In this document: piece after piece, positions 12,565 to 24,891 of the stretch | How the letters are laid out: each line of letters begins with the position of its first letter | Numbering within the stretch: the first letter of the stretch is position 1 | Assembly (NCBI GenBank): GCA_905250025.1 | Contig: CAJNOJ010000041.1 | Span: forward strand, 310,001-374,000 | Direction: 5' to 3' | Length of the DNA stretch: 64,000 bases | DNA from: Adineta ricciae | Taxonomy: Eukaryota > Rotifera > Eurotatoria > Adinetida > Adinetidae | The notes under the pieces: model-generated | Seen by the model: the letters and a program-made list of their open reading frames with translations, nothing else | Told to the model about the DNA's origin: nothing | Databases searched by the model: none | Program-made: the position numbers and the translations under genes

Positions 12565-13499
12565 ATGTCACGCGCAGCTGGCACCTTACAAACAACCTAT
12601 AATGCTAGTAGGAGATCTTCGCTTTCGTGAATGAGAATAATCGAATTTTGCCTTTTCATTAGCTTATTACCCACCATCGTTAATGCCAGGATATCGAGGT
12701 AAATTCGAATTTAAGGGTTCACTTGGATTCGAACAGTTCCTTCTAGGTCATGTTCCAACTACTCAATATCAATACGGTGAAACATTTGGTAATGCAACAG
12801 CGAAGTATTTTCAAGACTACCGAAGTGAAGCGCTCAACTCATCGAAAAGCCTTTATGCGCGAGGTGAGAAATACTCTCGCCGATATTCGTTCTATATGAA
12901 ATTTTCTTCTCGACTTCATTTAGGTGGCTATTTTCCAACGCCATACACACACCAACCTGAACTCGTTATGAGCGATCGTCGTCGTAGTCGTGATCAATAT
13001 CTTTATATTCCGAAATATTCATTGAATAACACAAACGTTGATCGTACAAATGAAATACGCAAATTCTATCAAGTAAATCTTTTGCAATCGATGACCAACA
13101 GCAAGTTTTCTTCCGCTTAGCTTTCACAAGAACATCGTGATGCTTACACAGATCGCAGTGGAACATTACACCCTGTTGAACACTTTACTCTACCTGTATC
13201 AAATGAAAAAATGTATGAAGCTAATTTACCTTAGTAAGTACAACTTCAATCCCAATCGTATTTATTCTCATTTGAATCTTTTGCAAATGTAAAGTTACTC
13301 AATGCTACTTCGACACACTTCTGACATCAACATTCCGGCTGATCGTAACTTTCCACCAGTGAAAGAGGTTGCTAAACAATCAGAATTTCAATTATTTCCT
13401 CCAATTAGACAGAGTACAAGTTTGAATTCACTTCAACAACAACAACAACAGCAACCCACCGGAACGAATCCATCGCCAACTGTCGATTATCTTTGTTAA
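12565..13499 (+). CDS. CIMIP2C: Ciliary microtubule inner protein 2C (FAM166C)
   Basis: Six exons close in frame to 220 residues: 12565-12607, 12663-12698, 12747-12863, 12924-13072, 13121-13233, 13295-13499. The mature order matches vertebrate CIMIP2C closely: MSRAAGTLQTTYNA, YYPPSLMPGYRGHVPT, YGETFGNATAKYFQDYR, then GGYFPT and an E-H-R-x-x-Y-x-D motif. Family members bind inside the lumen of axonemal doublet microtubules. The second intron (12699-12746) is 48 nt with no stop, so naive translation inserts 16 foreign residues between GYRG and HVPT. The C-terminus carries a short Gln run. An AATAAA polyadenylation signal lies at 13652. Confidence 0.9.
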
Positions 13500-13651
13500 G
13501 AATGCTGATAAGCGAGGAAGGAAATACTGACCTAAATTTACTTTCGTTTGTTTTTTTTCGCGCTTGAATTCATTTTTTATCTATGCGTATTTTAATCATA
13601 TGAGAACGTCGTCTAATTATTTTCTATAATCAATAATTTATTTAATTGCAA

Positions 13652-13657
13652 AATAAA
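13652..13657 (+). terminator. Probable polyadenylation signal of CIMIP2C
   Basis: AATAAA lies about 150 bases after the CIMIP2C stop codon in an A/T-rich stretch, the expected place for a 3' end. It also sits close to the end of the convergent Pro/Gln-rich gene. Confidence 0.5.
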
Positions 13658-13799
13658 AATACAAAAATAATTCCGAAGAAATAAAGTTTGAAGTATTTCT
13701 TCGGAGGAAAAAACCGTGAATAACGTTTTCGTTTTTTATATTCACTAGAGAAAGAAAGAGAGAAAAGATAATTAATATATTAACATCCATAATTATGAT

Positions 13800-16435
13800 T
13801 TATAACATTTTAAAACGAAGGCCATCATTAACGTCGTCGTCTCCTGATAATTTGTTTCCTTCGACGGTACTTGTTGTTGAGAGAGCGTCAATATCCTTGC
13901 CTATGACATCGAACATCATAGTTGATGAGATACTCTTCATTGAAGCGGGAGAATCCGGCATCAATTCACGAACGATAATCACTTTGTCTTTGGATTTTGT
14001 CAACGATGGCGGGTTACGAGGTGGTTTTTTGGAGTATCCTGCTGCTACTGCTTCTTCCTCTTCCTCTTCTCGTATCGAATTGAATTCACTTGACATTGAA
14101 CGAGAGCAGTTGTTTTCTTTCGTGAATGTATACGAATAATCGGAAGATGTTCGACCACTTGAGGATAATCCTGAACTTTCGCTACTGGATTTTAAATAGC
14201 GATTTCTGTGATAGACAGTTGGTAATTCTTGCGGTTGGTAAGAGTATTGAAGATTAACCTGACGAGCTTCGCCGGTCATTTGAGATAAACTACCTCGTTT
14301 AGCTGTCGATGGATATATTGTGGTCTTGTTATATTCTGTAGATAAACCAGATGAGGAATGTGTCGAAGATGTTTGAGATTCTGCGCTTTTGGATTTTGAG
14401 GCAGTCTTGTCTGGATTGAATTCTTTCGTTGATTTCGTCGATCGTCGAGGTGAAATACTCTTACTTGTCTTTGGAGCACTTGGGCTTGTTGATGCTTGTG
14501 AGTATAATGCAACTGTTGTCGACCGATGTTTACCGTGGGAACCTCGCTTATGCGATCGATGTCGTCGATGAGAACGACCGAAATCATAGTGAAGACCATC
14601 GCGATTGTAACACCTGTCGGAAAGAATAAATGAACCAGGTGGAAGGGGTGGAGTTTTCCGTAACCATGGGCGGATCATAACAGGTGCATTGGTATGAGCA
14701 TAGTGTTGAGCTTGATACTGCTGTGTTTGATCGGGTAGATATTGTGGTACAGTTGGATAACGAAGTAATGGTGTACTACGGCCACAGTTTGGTCGAGCAT
14801 TTGGATATAAATTGGCGTTGGGAACATTATGGCAAGCAGAACAATGCTGTACCCAACAGTGGCCAGAAACTAATATGCTGAGCGGAGGTGGCGGTGGTGG
14901 ACATGCACGACATGTACTTGGATAATTGCCATTTGAACTGTCACCTGTCGATGACGAGGGTGATACATTTGAGCTGTAATACGGTGATGTCATTTGTGGT
15001 GATGATGACGACGATGATGATGATTGCTGCTGTACTTGTTGATACTGCTGGTACTGTTGCTGATACTGCTGCTGCTGCTGCTGCTGTTGTTGTTGTTGTT
15101 GTTGTTGTACATATGGATTGTAGGGTACCGCCTGTGGAAGAGGGTAGGGAATGACAGCAGAACCGACTGGAGCTGGAGCAGAAGCAGGATACGACTGATA
15201 TCCGTATGCAGATGGTGAACATCCTTGAGCACAAGCTGAAGGTTGAATGTATGGTTGTGAAGCAGATGATAACGCCGAATAAGCCGGATTTGGTTGTATA
15301 TATGCTTGTAATACAGGAGCTGCTGGAGGCGGTGCGTAGGTCTGCGGTACAGGTACCGACGGTGGTGGTGGTATGTATGCCTGCGGTACAGGTACCGACG
15401 GTGGTGGTGGTATGTATGCCTGCGGTGCAGGTGGCAACGAAGGGTAATACTGAGAAGGTGCAGTGGACGATGCAGGTAATGCCATGCAGGATTGTGGAAC
15501 AGATGATGACGATGAAAAGGAAGGCATAGAATAGGGTAAATTAGTGTGGGATGCAGGTAGAGGTGGTTGGTAAGTAGACATCATTGGTTGCTGTTGTTGT
15601 TGTTGATAGCCTTGTGAATAGCTGGGCATCATCAGCTCAGGCGTTTGCCAATTCGAACTGTAGGGTAATACAGCAACAGGATTACTATAACGCTGTAGAA
15701 CCATTTGCTGTACGGCAGGTGTTAGAGAGAGCGATCCAAGTTGTGGCAATGGTGGCGGTGGTGGATACGAACACAAAGGTTGAGACATACGATTGTAGAG
15801 AAAAGGTGGCATAGCCTAAGAAAACAACGTACAAAATCGGATGAGTGATAATTTATACTTACCAAGGGACCTGTGAATGGTTGTTGTGCGAATGATTGCC
15901 CCATGGGTATAAAAATGACTCTAACCTTCGGTGGTAAAGTAGTGCCACTGCCGTACCCGAAACTTGATAGATTGTTTAATCCTCCCATACCTGGATTCAT
16001 TATCATTGGATATGGTACAAATTCTGTTTCCTTCTCGTATTCAAACAATGTACCGCGACCATAAGTTATTGGTGGTGGTGGATTGTAGTACGGTGGTAAT
16101 GGTCCTGACATATTCTCCAGATTCCAATACTCTCTTTGAACCTTTCCTAATTGTCGTAGATATTGTTGATGACGATATTTGTAATCTAATTCATTGAAAG
16201 CTTCTATTAACTGAGCTCCAAAGCTTGGCCGATTAGCTTTGTCATATTGAGACGATGAATACGACGCATCAGGGTTGAACGGCGGTTGATAGAAGGGTTT
16301 GTTTGGATAATGCGGCGCAAAAGACGCTTCCGGTCGTCGATATCCATCATTAAACGATCTGTACTGCACCTGATTAGGAACACTAAATTGAAAGGAGGGA
16401 TATCCTCCATAACCAGGTCGATGGAATGCTGACAT
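13800..16435 (-). CDS. Pro/Gln/Tyr-rich prion-like protein, function unknown
   Basis: Two exons (16435-15863 and 15815-13800, 47-bp intron) encode 862 residues. No recognised domain. The N-terminus is aromatic- and Pro-rich, with one predicted-helical stretch around SFGAQLIEAFNELDYKYRHQQ. The middle has three near-identical PPPPSVPVPQAYI-type repeats, a run of 13 Gln followed by Tyr-spaced Gln, and a Ser run. The C-terminal third is Ser/Arg/Lys-rich, with a poly-Glu patch and a Pro-rich KKPPRNPP motif. Composition suggests a disordered, condensate-forming or scaffold protein; that is inference. No signal peptide or membrane segment is visible. Confidence 0.72.
15058..15115. repeat. CTG/TTG trinucleotide run encoding polyglutamine
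   Basis: Consecutive CTG then TTG triplets on the + strand read as CAG/CAA glutamine codons in the minus-strand Pro/Gln-rich gene. Mixed CAG/CAA usage is typical of a stabilised polyQ tract. Confidence 0.85.
15340..15427. repeat. 39-bp coding tandem repeat
   Basis: The unit GGTACCGACGGTGGTGGTGG plus its following ~19 bases occurs twice back to back, with a degenerate third copy on each side. It encodes the 13-residue SVPVPQAYIPPPP repeat of the Pro/Gln-rich gene. Near-identity of the two copies at DNA level indicates recent duplication. Confidence 0.8.
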
Positions 16436-18121
16436 TTCTCTTCTATATCTCTTATCTTTTCACGTAATTTTCGATTTTTAGAACATAACCAAGAGACCGA
16501 GACACTAAAAAGAAAATCGAATTGTGCACCGCAGTGAAATATTCTTTACATCATTGTGTTATATTAGCCAGCAGATTTTATATGACATTACACGCTCATT
16601 TGTATGTTCATGTTAGCCTTGAATATCTGTTTTAGTCAATCAAGCAAGTTATCTGCAACGCTTTTTAAGCAAAACATCCTTCGAGCATTTATCTCACCTA
16701 TATTTTCTTTTCGTTTATCCTCTGCGTGATCTGCTAAACTGATCTAAAGCAATGGTTTATACTAGTTTCTTCAGGCAGATAGGCGCACGTAAACCGCACA
16801 AAAATGCAGAAAGGACGGGACAAAATGCATCAAGAGAAGGACAAAATAACACGTTAAGCGACAGCACTGGACCAATAAACAAGCATAAATGATCGGGAAT
16901 GATAGTACGTCGGTTATATCAGTGGTAAAAAAACACGATCGACGAAATGAAGAAAGAGAATGACACAAACTATTCATTCGATTGCGGCGTACTGCTTATT
17001 CGCGCGCAAACAAGCGTGACAATCAGCAAACCTTTTTCCTTCTCTGTGTGAATGCGGTGAAATTATTGAAAAAACATTCGTCACTCTTCGATAATACATT
17101 TCGTAAAACCAATCATTTCCTTACAGCTCATGTAAACATTTCGCGAAATTTTTCGTATTTAAGAGTTTTAATCCGACACAAGGTCATATGATTTAATCAG
17201 TTGAAACATTTGATTGTATGTTAAATAGAATTGAATGTGTCGAAAGCCGAAGAATAACAAAAGAACAAAAGAGAGAAGGCAAAGACCTACTGATCTTACA
17301 TCACACCATCGGCTTTTGACGTGCATTGAGAGAACAAGGGGAAAAAAATAAGAAAATTCGACAGTAGGCATGTTTACAAACGCGTTTGCAAACGTTAAGC
17401 TAGCTCGACCTTTGCTATCGTTCAACATAGTTTGTGGTATTAGAATGAAGAGTGAACGGAGGGAATTATGACGATGATATGTGGAACTTTTGTGTTGAAC
17501 ATATAATACCACACATGATCCATTCAATGTCACTTTCGAAACAAAAATCTTGCCTAGTGAATTCTTTTCTTTGGTGTCTTATGCGACAAGTTGAACAGGA
17601 GATAAAGTGACTTTTATTAGTTCACGTCGCAATCTGAACAATACACAATCATTTAGAAAATAGACAGAGGAATAGGAAGAAGAGAAGGTAAAAAACGAAA
17701 AGAAGAATAGCTGATCTTTTTTCTTTCTTTTTCACATGCATTGTTCATTCTTTCCTCGTTTGTCTCTTGTCAATTCTCCTTCTTCTTATTCTCATCTTTA
17801 GTCGTGTATACGTCGGACATTGGATCTCTTTCGCCTCTCTTCACAATTAACATCGAGTGTAAAACAAACAAGTATATATATATATACATAAAGGCACAAA
17901 AGTGAATACACGAAAACGAATACGATAAAGGGAAAGGCAGAAAGAGAGAGAGAGAGAAAGAAGAAGAGCATACGCGCGTGCAAAGAGGGAAATTCGAGCA
18001 ATTGCATCCGCACACACAACAACTTGATTAGACCGCTGTCGCCGGTCGCGTTCGTCATCATCATCATCAATTTCTTTTCTTCTTTTTTTTTTGTACTGAA
18101 TAAATTGAATATCCTCGAATA
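16436..18121. other. Intergenic region, divergent upstream sequence
   Basis: About 1.7 kb between the start codons of the Pro/Gln-rich gene (-) and the chitin-binding mucin (+), so it holds both promoters. I see no ORF with coding character. A (TA)n stretch at 17873-17886 and a GA run at 17940-17960 lie upstream of the mucin gene; no sharper element could be assigned. Confidence 0.6.
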
Positions 18122-21100
18122 ATGTTGAATTGGTGGTATTATTCTTCGTATATCATCTTTTTTTATCTTATCACAAGTAAGATGCCTCTGCTTTTTCTGA
18201 AAATGAATCAATCACTCTTCTTAGACTTTCTACACGCCCAACACCATTCGATCTATATTCCCAATTATTTACAAGCATTCGATTATCCCAATGCAGATGA
18301 AACACCGTTACCATTTCAACAAAATGAACAAGACGACGATCGATATCCTGACGGTTTCGATCCATTTCAATTCGAAGTTTTTCAAGCAAATTCAACGACC
18401 GATTCTATAAATAACGAATTCGAGAATGTCACAGCACCTGATTCCACATCGATGAATTCAATGAACACAAACGAATCGACTTCAATCATTGAACAGACCA
18501 CTCCAATACAAAACAGTACTCAATCAATTTTGTTTATCAATGACACAACTCCATTGAATAATGAAACAACTTATTCAAATGAGCTGACAACATCTCCGCT
18601 CACCACGGATACATTCGTGTTTACATCAAATTCTTCGATAGAGAATCAATCCGTACCCATAGATACTCGAATGAATGAAACAACCGAGAATAGTTTCAAT
18701 GAGAATGTCACGCTTAGCACATTTTTAAAAAACAACACTTATTTGATTTTCAATCTGTTGAATCGAACTCGTTTTCACGGTAAACATTTAGCTCATCATA
18801 AATCCTTCGATATTTATAACACGACACCCGAAGAAGCAGCTCGACATTTAACTGATCGAAAAGCAATGCAATCGCTGATACATCTACTTCCACCGAACTT
18901 ATGGTCCCAAATACAGAAAAACTTTTCGATTATCAATTTTAATAAAACAAAGTATAATCAACCATCACTACCCGACCCTGTTATACTTGCTGAAGCGGCT
19001 GCACAAGCAGGTTTGCCTGGCCCAGGGCCCTACCCCATACCGGATCATCTTTGGTATCAGAGTGGAAATTATTTTCGAAATCCAGCTTATTTTATGAATA
19101 CTATTCCCAAACTTGAATCAACAACAACCACGACATTAACTTGTTTGTTGAAATTGTTTTTTTTTCTCCATAAATCTTATTTCTTTCTCTCTCTCTCTCT
19201 TTGAATTCTTTCAGCAACTACGACGAAATCAACATATAAACCAGCTCGATCATCGCCAGCGCATGTTTTCTTTCGATTACCTATCGCTCAACCAGCATAC
19301 CCAGCTAAGATAGTTACGGTCAAGCCGGCAACGACTCTTTCATCAATTTCTAAACTGAATGAATACCGACCAAGACCTATCATACCTATGAAGCCCATAC
19401 CACCATCCATAACAACATCGACAACGACGACATCGTCAGCTAAACCAAATATTCAATCTTTACTTGCTCAAATTGGTTTTACGTGCCCGGCAGGTGTAAC
19501 CGGTATTCGTTTTCCTGATCAACGATTATGCAATATGTATTTTACATGCACACAATCCGGTTTACCTGAGCCATCACTTTGTCCTGAAGGTTACCTTTTC
19601 TCCGAAATCTCTCGTGACTGTGAACTTGCTTCACATGTCAATTGTGGATCACGGTTATCAACGATCTTTGACATCAATGACAATCCCAATGGTGACAGTA
19701 AAATATTGTTCACCACAACTTCTACCACCACGACCACCACGACCACCACCACTACTACTACAACTACGACGACGACTCGCAGGACAACTACAACTACAAC
19801 GACTTCTACGACAACTAGAGCTACTACATCTTCAACAAGCACTACTACAGAGAAAATAACAACATCAGCTCGGTTACAACCAAACGTCGTCAATGGTACT
19901 CTTGAATGCGTTCTCGGAGCTGATGGTTACTATGAAGATCCACTCTATTGCAATGTTTATCATCACTGTCTAGCTGGTATTGATTATATCGAGCATTGTC
20001 CCAATCAACTAGCTTGGAATGAGAAGAAAAAGATGTGTGATTGGTAAGATTTTAGTCCAAAACTCATTCTTTCTCCGTTTCAAACGTATCTTTTCACATA
20101 TTCAAGGACAACCAATGTGAATTGTTCAGGTAAAACAATGCCTGTGGTTCAAGGTAAAACTTCGTTTTGTACCAATCGACAAGATGGTCGATACGCATCG
20201 GAGACATACTGCAATGCATTTCATCACTGCATCGGTGGTACGGACCACATCGTTCGATGTACAGGAGAATTGCAATGGGATGATCACAAGAAAGAATGTG
20301 GTTGGGAATCATCTGTTCATTGTGGGACACCGAAGAAGATGTTACCTAATGAAAACAAATTCAACTCAACATTTTGCACAGGAAAAACGGACGGGTAAGA
20401 AGGCTCAGGAAGAATGTCAACTTGTTTATTTTGACATTTTCGAAGAGAATGTTAAGGATATTGAGTACTTTTTTTAATCAAATAGATCCTATTCTCACGA
20501 AGAGTATTGTAATGTGTATCATGTATGTGAATCAGGCGCGGATAATATGCGTCAATGTCCTCATCAATTATTTTGGGATAATGAACAACAAAAATGTGAA
20601 TGGTCACATAATGTTCGATGTACCGGTCGTACACTTATCGCATTGTCAATGGAATCGAGCTTGTTTTGCATGGAAAAAACAGATGGGTTTTACATTGATC
20701 TGATTTGTATGAAAATTTCACTCGTGCCTTTTCTTTTCATGTGCATTTTGATTTCAATGTAGATTGCAATGTGTATCATCAGTGTATGGCTGATATTGAT
20801 GTGAAACTACGTTGCCCGGAACGACTGGTATTTAATGAAACATTGAAGCGATGTGATTGGCCAGAATCAACTATTTGCAAAGGTGGAAATATTCTACTAG
20901 AAGGCGAAGATTCGAATGAATTTTGTTCTGACAAAGTAAGAGAAGTCGAAATTTTCAATCCAATTATGCAACTATTTTGACGTTCCTTTCAGCCCAATGG
21001 GAACTTTGCTCACGAACAATATTGTAATCGTTATTACATATGTCAAAATGGTAAAGACGTCGTATTTACCTGCCAGAATAACTTACGATACTCAATCGAA

Positions 21101-22786
21101 AAGAATGAATGCGATTGGGCAGTGAATGTCGATTGCCAAGGCAAACCTGATTATATGTGGGAAGGTATCAAAGAGAACTTCTGTAAACGTCTCGTATGTA
21201 TTGAAATAATCGAGAAAATTCTCTTTTCGATTTATTTTCTCTTGTGTCGTAGCCGGACGGAAACTATCCCGATATACGTTTTTGTAACATATTCCATCAA
21301 TGTCAAGCGGCGATGGATTATCCAAAACGATGTCCGAATAGACTGATGTTCAATGATGATACAAAAGAATGCGACTGGGAAGATAAAGTGGATTGTAAAG
21401 GTCGAGAAAAACTTATCGGTCAGTTTAGTTTTCATGGTACAAAATATGAATTTGACTTTCTGTTTGTATGTATAGACACCGAAGGTCTTGATGATGAAGT
21501 TCGTCCCGGTTCAAATAATACGCGAGGACGCTCGACAAAATTCTGTATGTTGAAACAAAATGGTGACTATGCGGATTCATACTATTGCAATGTTTATCAC
21601 AATTGTCATGGTGGATTTGATACAATTCAATATTGTACGAGAGGACTAGTGAGTTGAATGTCAAAAGCTTTCAGTCAGATAAACCAAGGATTCGAAATGA
21701 TTTTTCTTAGGTTTGGCGACAAGATACTCCTTCCAGTGGCCATTGTGATTGGTCGAAGGATCGAGCGCCTGATGGAGCAGATTGCAATGGAAAAGCTCTG
21801 TAAGTAAACTGATTGTTTTCAGACCATCGGTTTATCTTATAGCTCATTGTTTCCCGTAGATTCTTTGTCGAGAAATTAGCGGAGACCGATATATTATCAA
21901 ATCTACGCTCAGAATTTTGTATAAGCAAAGGTGCTGGCCTCTACGAACATCAGCGTTATTGTGATCTCTATCTACAATGCAATGAACAAGGCGTAGGCGT
22001 CACGATGGAATGTAGCCGTAAGTTTCTCTATTTCTGACAGGAGACAAGATGATTTCTATTCGAATCGTTCTTGCTTACAGCGGGTTTAGTTTTTAATGAA
22101 AAAAAGAAAGAATGTGACTATCAAGGAGATACGAATGACAATGCAAAGGGTACATTATGTTTGACTCCACGAAGTTTTCTACGGTCGAAACCCAAAGTTG
22201 ATGTGGCTTCGATCTTATTCGAAGGTGTCGACGCTACCGGTCAATTTCCGTAAGTTAGAAACTAAGAAAGAACTCTCCAAAGTTTGATTTTATTCGATTT
22301 AGAACACGTTTTGATTGTATCAATAAAGATCAACAAAATATGTTCGCAGACTTAGATTGGTGCAACATTTATCATGTATGTATCGGTAATCGAGATAATA
22401 TATTTTTATGTCCGCCGGGTACGATATTCAACGATACGAAACAAGGCTGTATGGATCGTTATAATGGCATGAATTGTAACGGTACACGTGCTTACTATAA
22501 ACCAACAGCAAACCGACAAAAACATATCGATTTATCGTCTATACCAAGAAAAAGGGTCCCCGTAGAGAATCGCCACTTCGCAGATATGAAACGTTTACCA
22601 ATGAATAATTATCACCGGCGAGTCCCGTACGAATGGAGAAATCCGCAGCGTTCAAGACAGGTATAAGAAGGAAGAAAATATTAGCTTATTTGTTTGATAA
22701 ATTTCGTATTTTAGTACGATGAGAATGATGACGATGGTTATGTAGATGAATCTTTTCGATGGCGACGACAACATCGAGATTATTAA
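18122..22786 (+). CDS. Secreted mucin with ten chitin-binding type-2 (peritrophin-A, CBM14) domains
   Basis: Fourteen exons close in frame to 1,289 residues: 18122-18176, 18225-19142, 19215-20043, 20107-20394, 20486-20706, 20763-20935, 20993-21193, 21253-21418, 21476-21648, 21711-21799, 21860-22017, 22081-22249, 22303-22660, 22715-22786. Removing the first 48-nt intron gives a good signal peptide (IIFFYLITNFLHAQ). A Ser/Thr/Asn-rich region with many N-x-S/T sites follows, then CBM14 no. 1 (~residue 413), a poly-Thr mucin segment (19710-19860), and nine more CBM14 copies, most with the pattern FC...DG.Y....CN.YH.C....D....C...L.....C.W....C.G. Such proteins coat cuticle, gut or egg-shell chitin. 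Copies 8 and 9 carry insertions near the last cysteines. The C-terminus is acidic then basic. Confidence 0.9.
19711..19860 (+). repeat. Threonine-codon (ACN) repeat, mucin segment
   Basis: A run of ACC/ACG/ACT/ACA codons within the chitin-binding mucin gene encodes an almost uninterrupted Thr tract of roughly 40 residues, a likely O-glycosylation site. Confidence 0.85.
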
Positions 22787-23026
22787 TTCTTACTCAATGA
22801 ACATCTGACTTACTCTTGTTTCTTTCCCTCACTTTTACTTGTATGATGTAGTTTTTTTCGTCGATTTCATCACCTACACGTGAATAAACCGAAACAGTTT
22901 TCTTTACATCTGATAGACGGAAAAAATCCGACCACAAAAGACTCGTTGTTCTTCACGAATAGAATGTGACAAATAATATGTAAATATATAATAAAAATAC
23001 GATAAAAAAACAACTATTAACAACAA

Positions 23027-24891
23027 TTAGATTTTATATTGCGCAGAAAAAGATGCTTGTATTTCCTTCCAAGTGGCTTTGGAGTATTCAAATCTGATCC
23101 TGTCTTTGATATCCCATGTGGGAAAAGTTTCGTTCAAACAAGTTTTTGTAATGCGAAAACTTTTGTTAAAATTTGTTTCGAGAAATTCTGGCTTTTGAAT
23201 AAATTCAATGTCACCTGGTTGGGCTACTATTTTACCTTGCCTGATTGCTTCTTGATGTCGTTCGTTTGCCATGACATCTCGTCTGCTAACGAATCGCGCA
23301 GTTTCATGGAGGATTTTTTGTATTTCGCATCTGAAAAATCAATACGTAGGACAAACGAAGAAAGATCAACTACGTACGAATGGCCATAATAGAGTAGAAA
23401 GACGCATAGGATTTGAACAAATATCGACCCCTCGCGCGGATGACGTCTAGATGCTTCAGCTGGACTACAAGAATAAGCTATGAGCATAGACGGGGACAGA
23501 TCACTTTGCTTCACTTCTTGGCCACTTGAGCAGCGCAAATATTCTGGCCATGATGATAATGATCGACAAGCTTGAATAAAAAATAGACGTGGTTTTCCAG
23601 CCCAAATTGTCGTCGGTGATGAGTCCGAATACTGCTTGATTATATCTCGGATATTGACGATCTTTTGATCCGTAGTTAAGAATGAATTTAAGAATCTATT
23701 AATGATCAAGTATAGGTACCATAGATCGTTGTCTTCTAGTCAAATAGACTTACCCATGTGACATTATGAACATAACGAAACAGTCGCATTGGCCATATTT
23801 ATCTTTATCATTGAACTGTTCTAGTGACGTGTCCACATCCGCCTTCTTGAAATCATGGGTACATATCATTACTCTGAAACCGGATTTTTTGAAGACGACT
23901 CTGATATTTTCCACATCGACATCAGATCCAGTTCGATACTTGGCTGTAATCTCTGCAGACTTCATAAATGATTGAATATTGATGATTACACATAAGCCTT
24001 TTTGTGAAGTATTTGATGCTGATGATGACGGCGGCGCTGGTTGCGGTTGTTGAACCACTGGGAGTGGTTTAGATATATTAGGAGATTGCGTGTCAGACAC
24101 GAGAGCTAGCAGAATTAAACACAATGACAGCAATGAAAAGGAACAAAAGTTAATTTACTTGGAGGTTTTGGTTTTTCCGAAGTAATCGGAAAAATTGTTA
24201 TTCCTAGCGAAGGATCCTCTTGAATATCGACTGTATTCATCATTTCATCAAGCAATGTACATTCACTTCTATTTTCCGGTATTGGCTTATAAAATTTATC
24301 GTAAGTTATTAAAAAGTCTTCATAACGTTTGATAAATGATTGAAAGTTTCGAATAATCAAATCCACAAGGGCGATTTTCTTCGAGAGATAATCACATTGA
24401 ATTATTGAACAGAAAAAGTTCGAGAAATCCTGAGATGATTTCCTGTAAACATCATATAAGTCACATGCATCACCTGGGAGCTCCATCAAAAACATCAAAT
24501 CTTTTATGTGAGTATTCAACGATAAACGATCATTGACTTGTGCCAAGAGAAAAGCATAAGCCAAATCCAGTTCATCGCCAAGCGAAAGTTTTCTCTTCGC
24601 TTTCAATTGATTTGCCTCGTTACTAATTACATTCTGTTCTAAATATTTCGCTTTGAAATGCAGCATCACTGCCAACTCAATTCGTGTCCACGGAGTATCA
24701 TTATCATCTTCATTTTCCTGTACTGTTAACAGATTTTCGAATTTTTCTTTCAGATTATTTGTCGCAGATGTTAATTGCACACAACCATCCTGGTGGTGAA
24801 AGAAATACACAAGTGTATCGACAGTTGCACTATTGAACGAGCCCAACCGGATTGAACATTGATTAATCGTTTCCTTCGTAATATTCGACAT
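23027..24891 (-). CDS. Caspase with death-effector-like prodomain (initiator type)
   Basis: Four exons (24891-24159, 24105-23754, 23695-23378, 23330-23027) close in frame to 568 residues. The C-terminal half is a peptidase C14 domain: GLCVIINIQSF, RTGSDVDVENIRVVF, the catalytic His in FIMSHG (~361), the catalytic Cys in FFIQACRS (~405), and the small-subunit GSIFVQILC. Residues ~108-193 look like a death-effector domain (L-x-x-L-M-F-L, F-x-x-F-F, and KRYEDFL near the usual R-x-D-L). Together this resembles caspase-8/10, activated on adaptor complexes. Unusual points: QACRS in place of QACxG, and one Asp (KQSD|LS) in a short inter-subunit linker. The upstream ATG at 24903 lies before a TTTATAG acceptor-like site, so 24891 was chosen. 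Confidence 0.88.

Noticed and set aside
13795..16197. Several + strand frames rich in Val, Met and Leu
   Set aside because: Shadows of the Pro/Gln/Tyr codons of the minus-strand prion-like gene.
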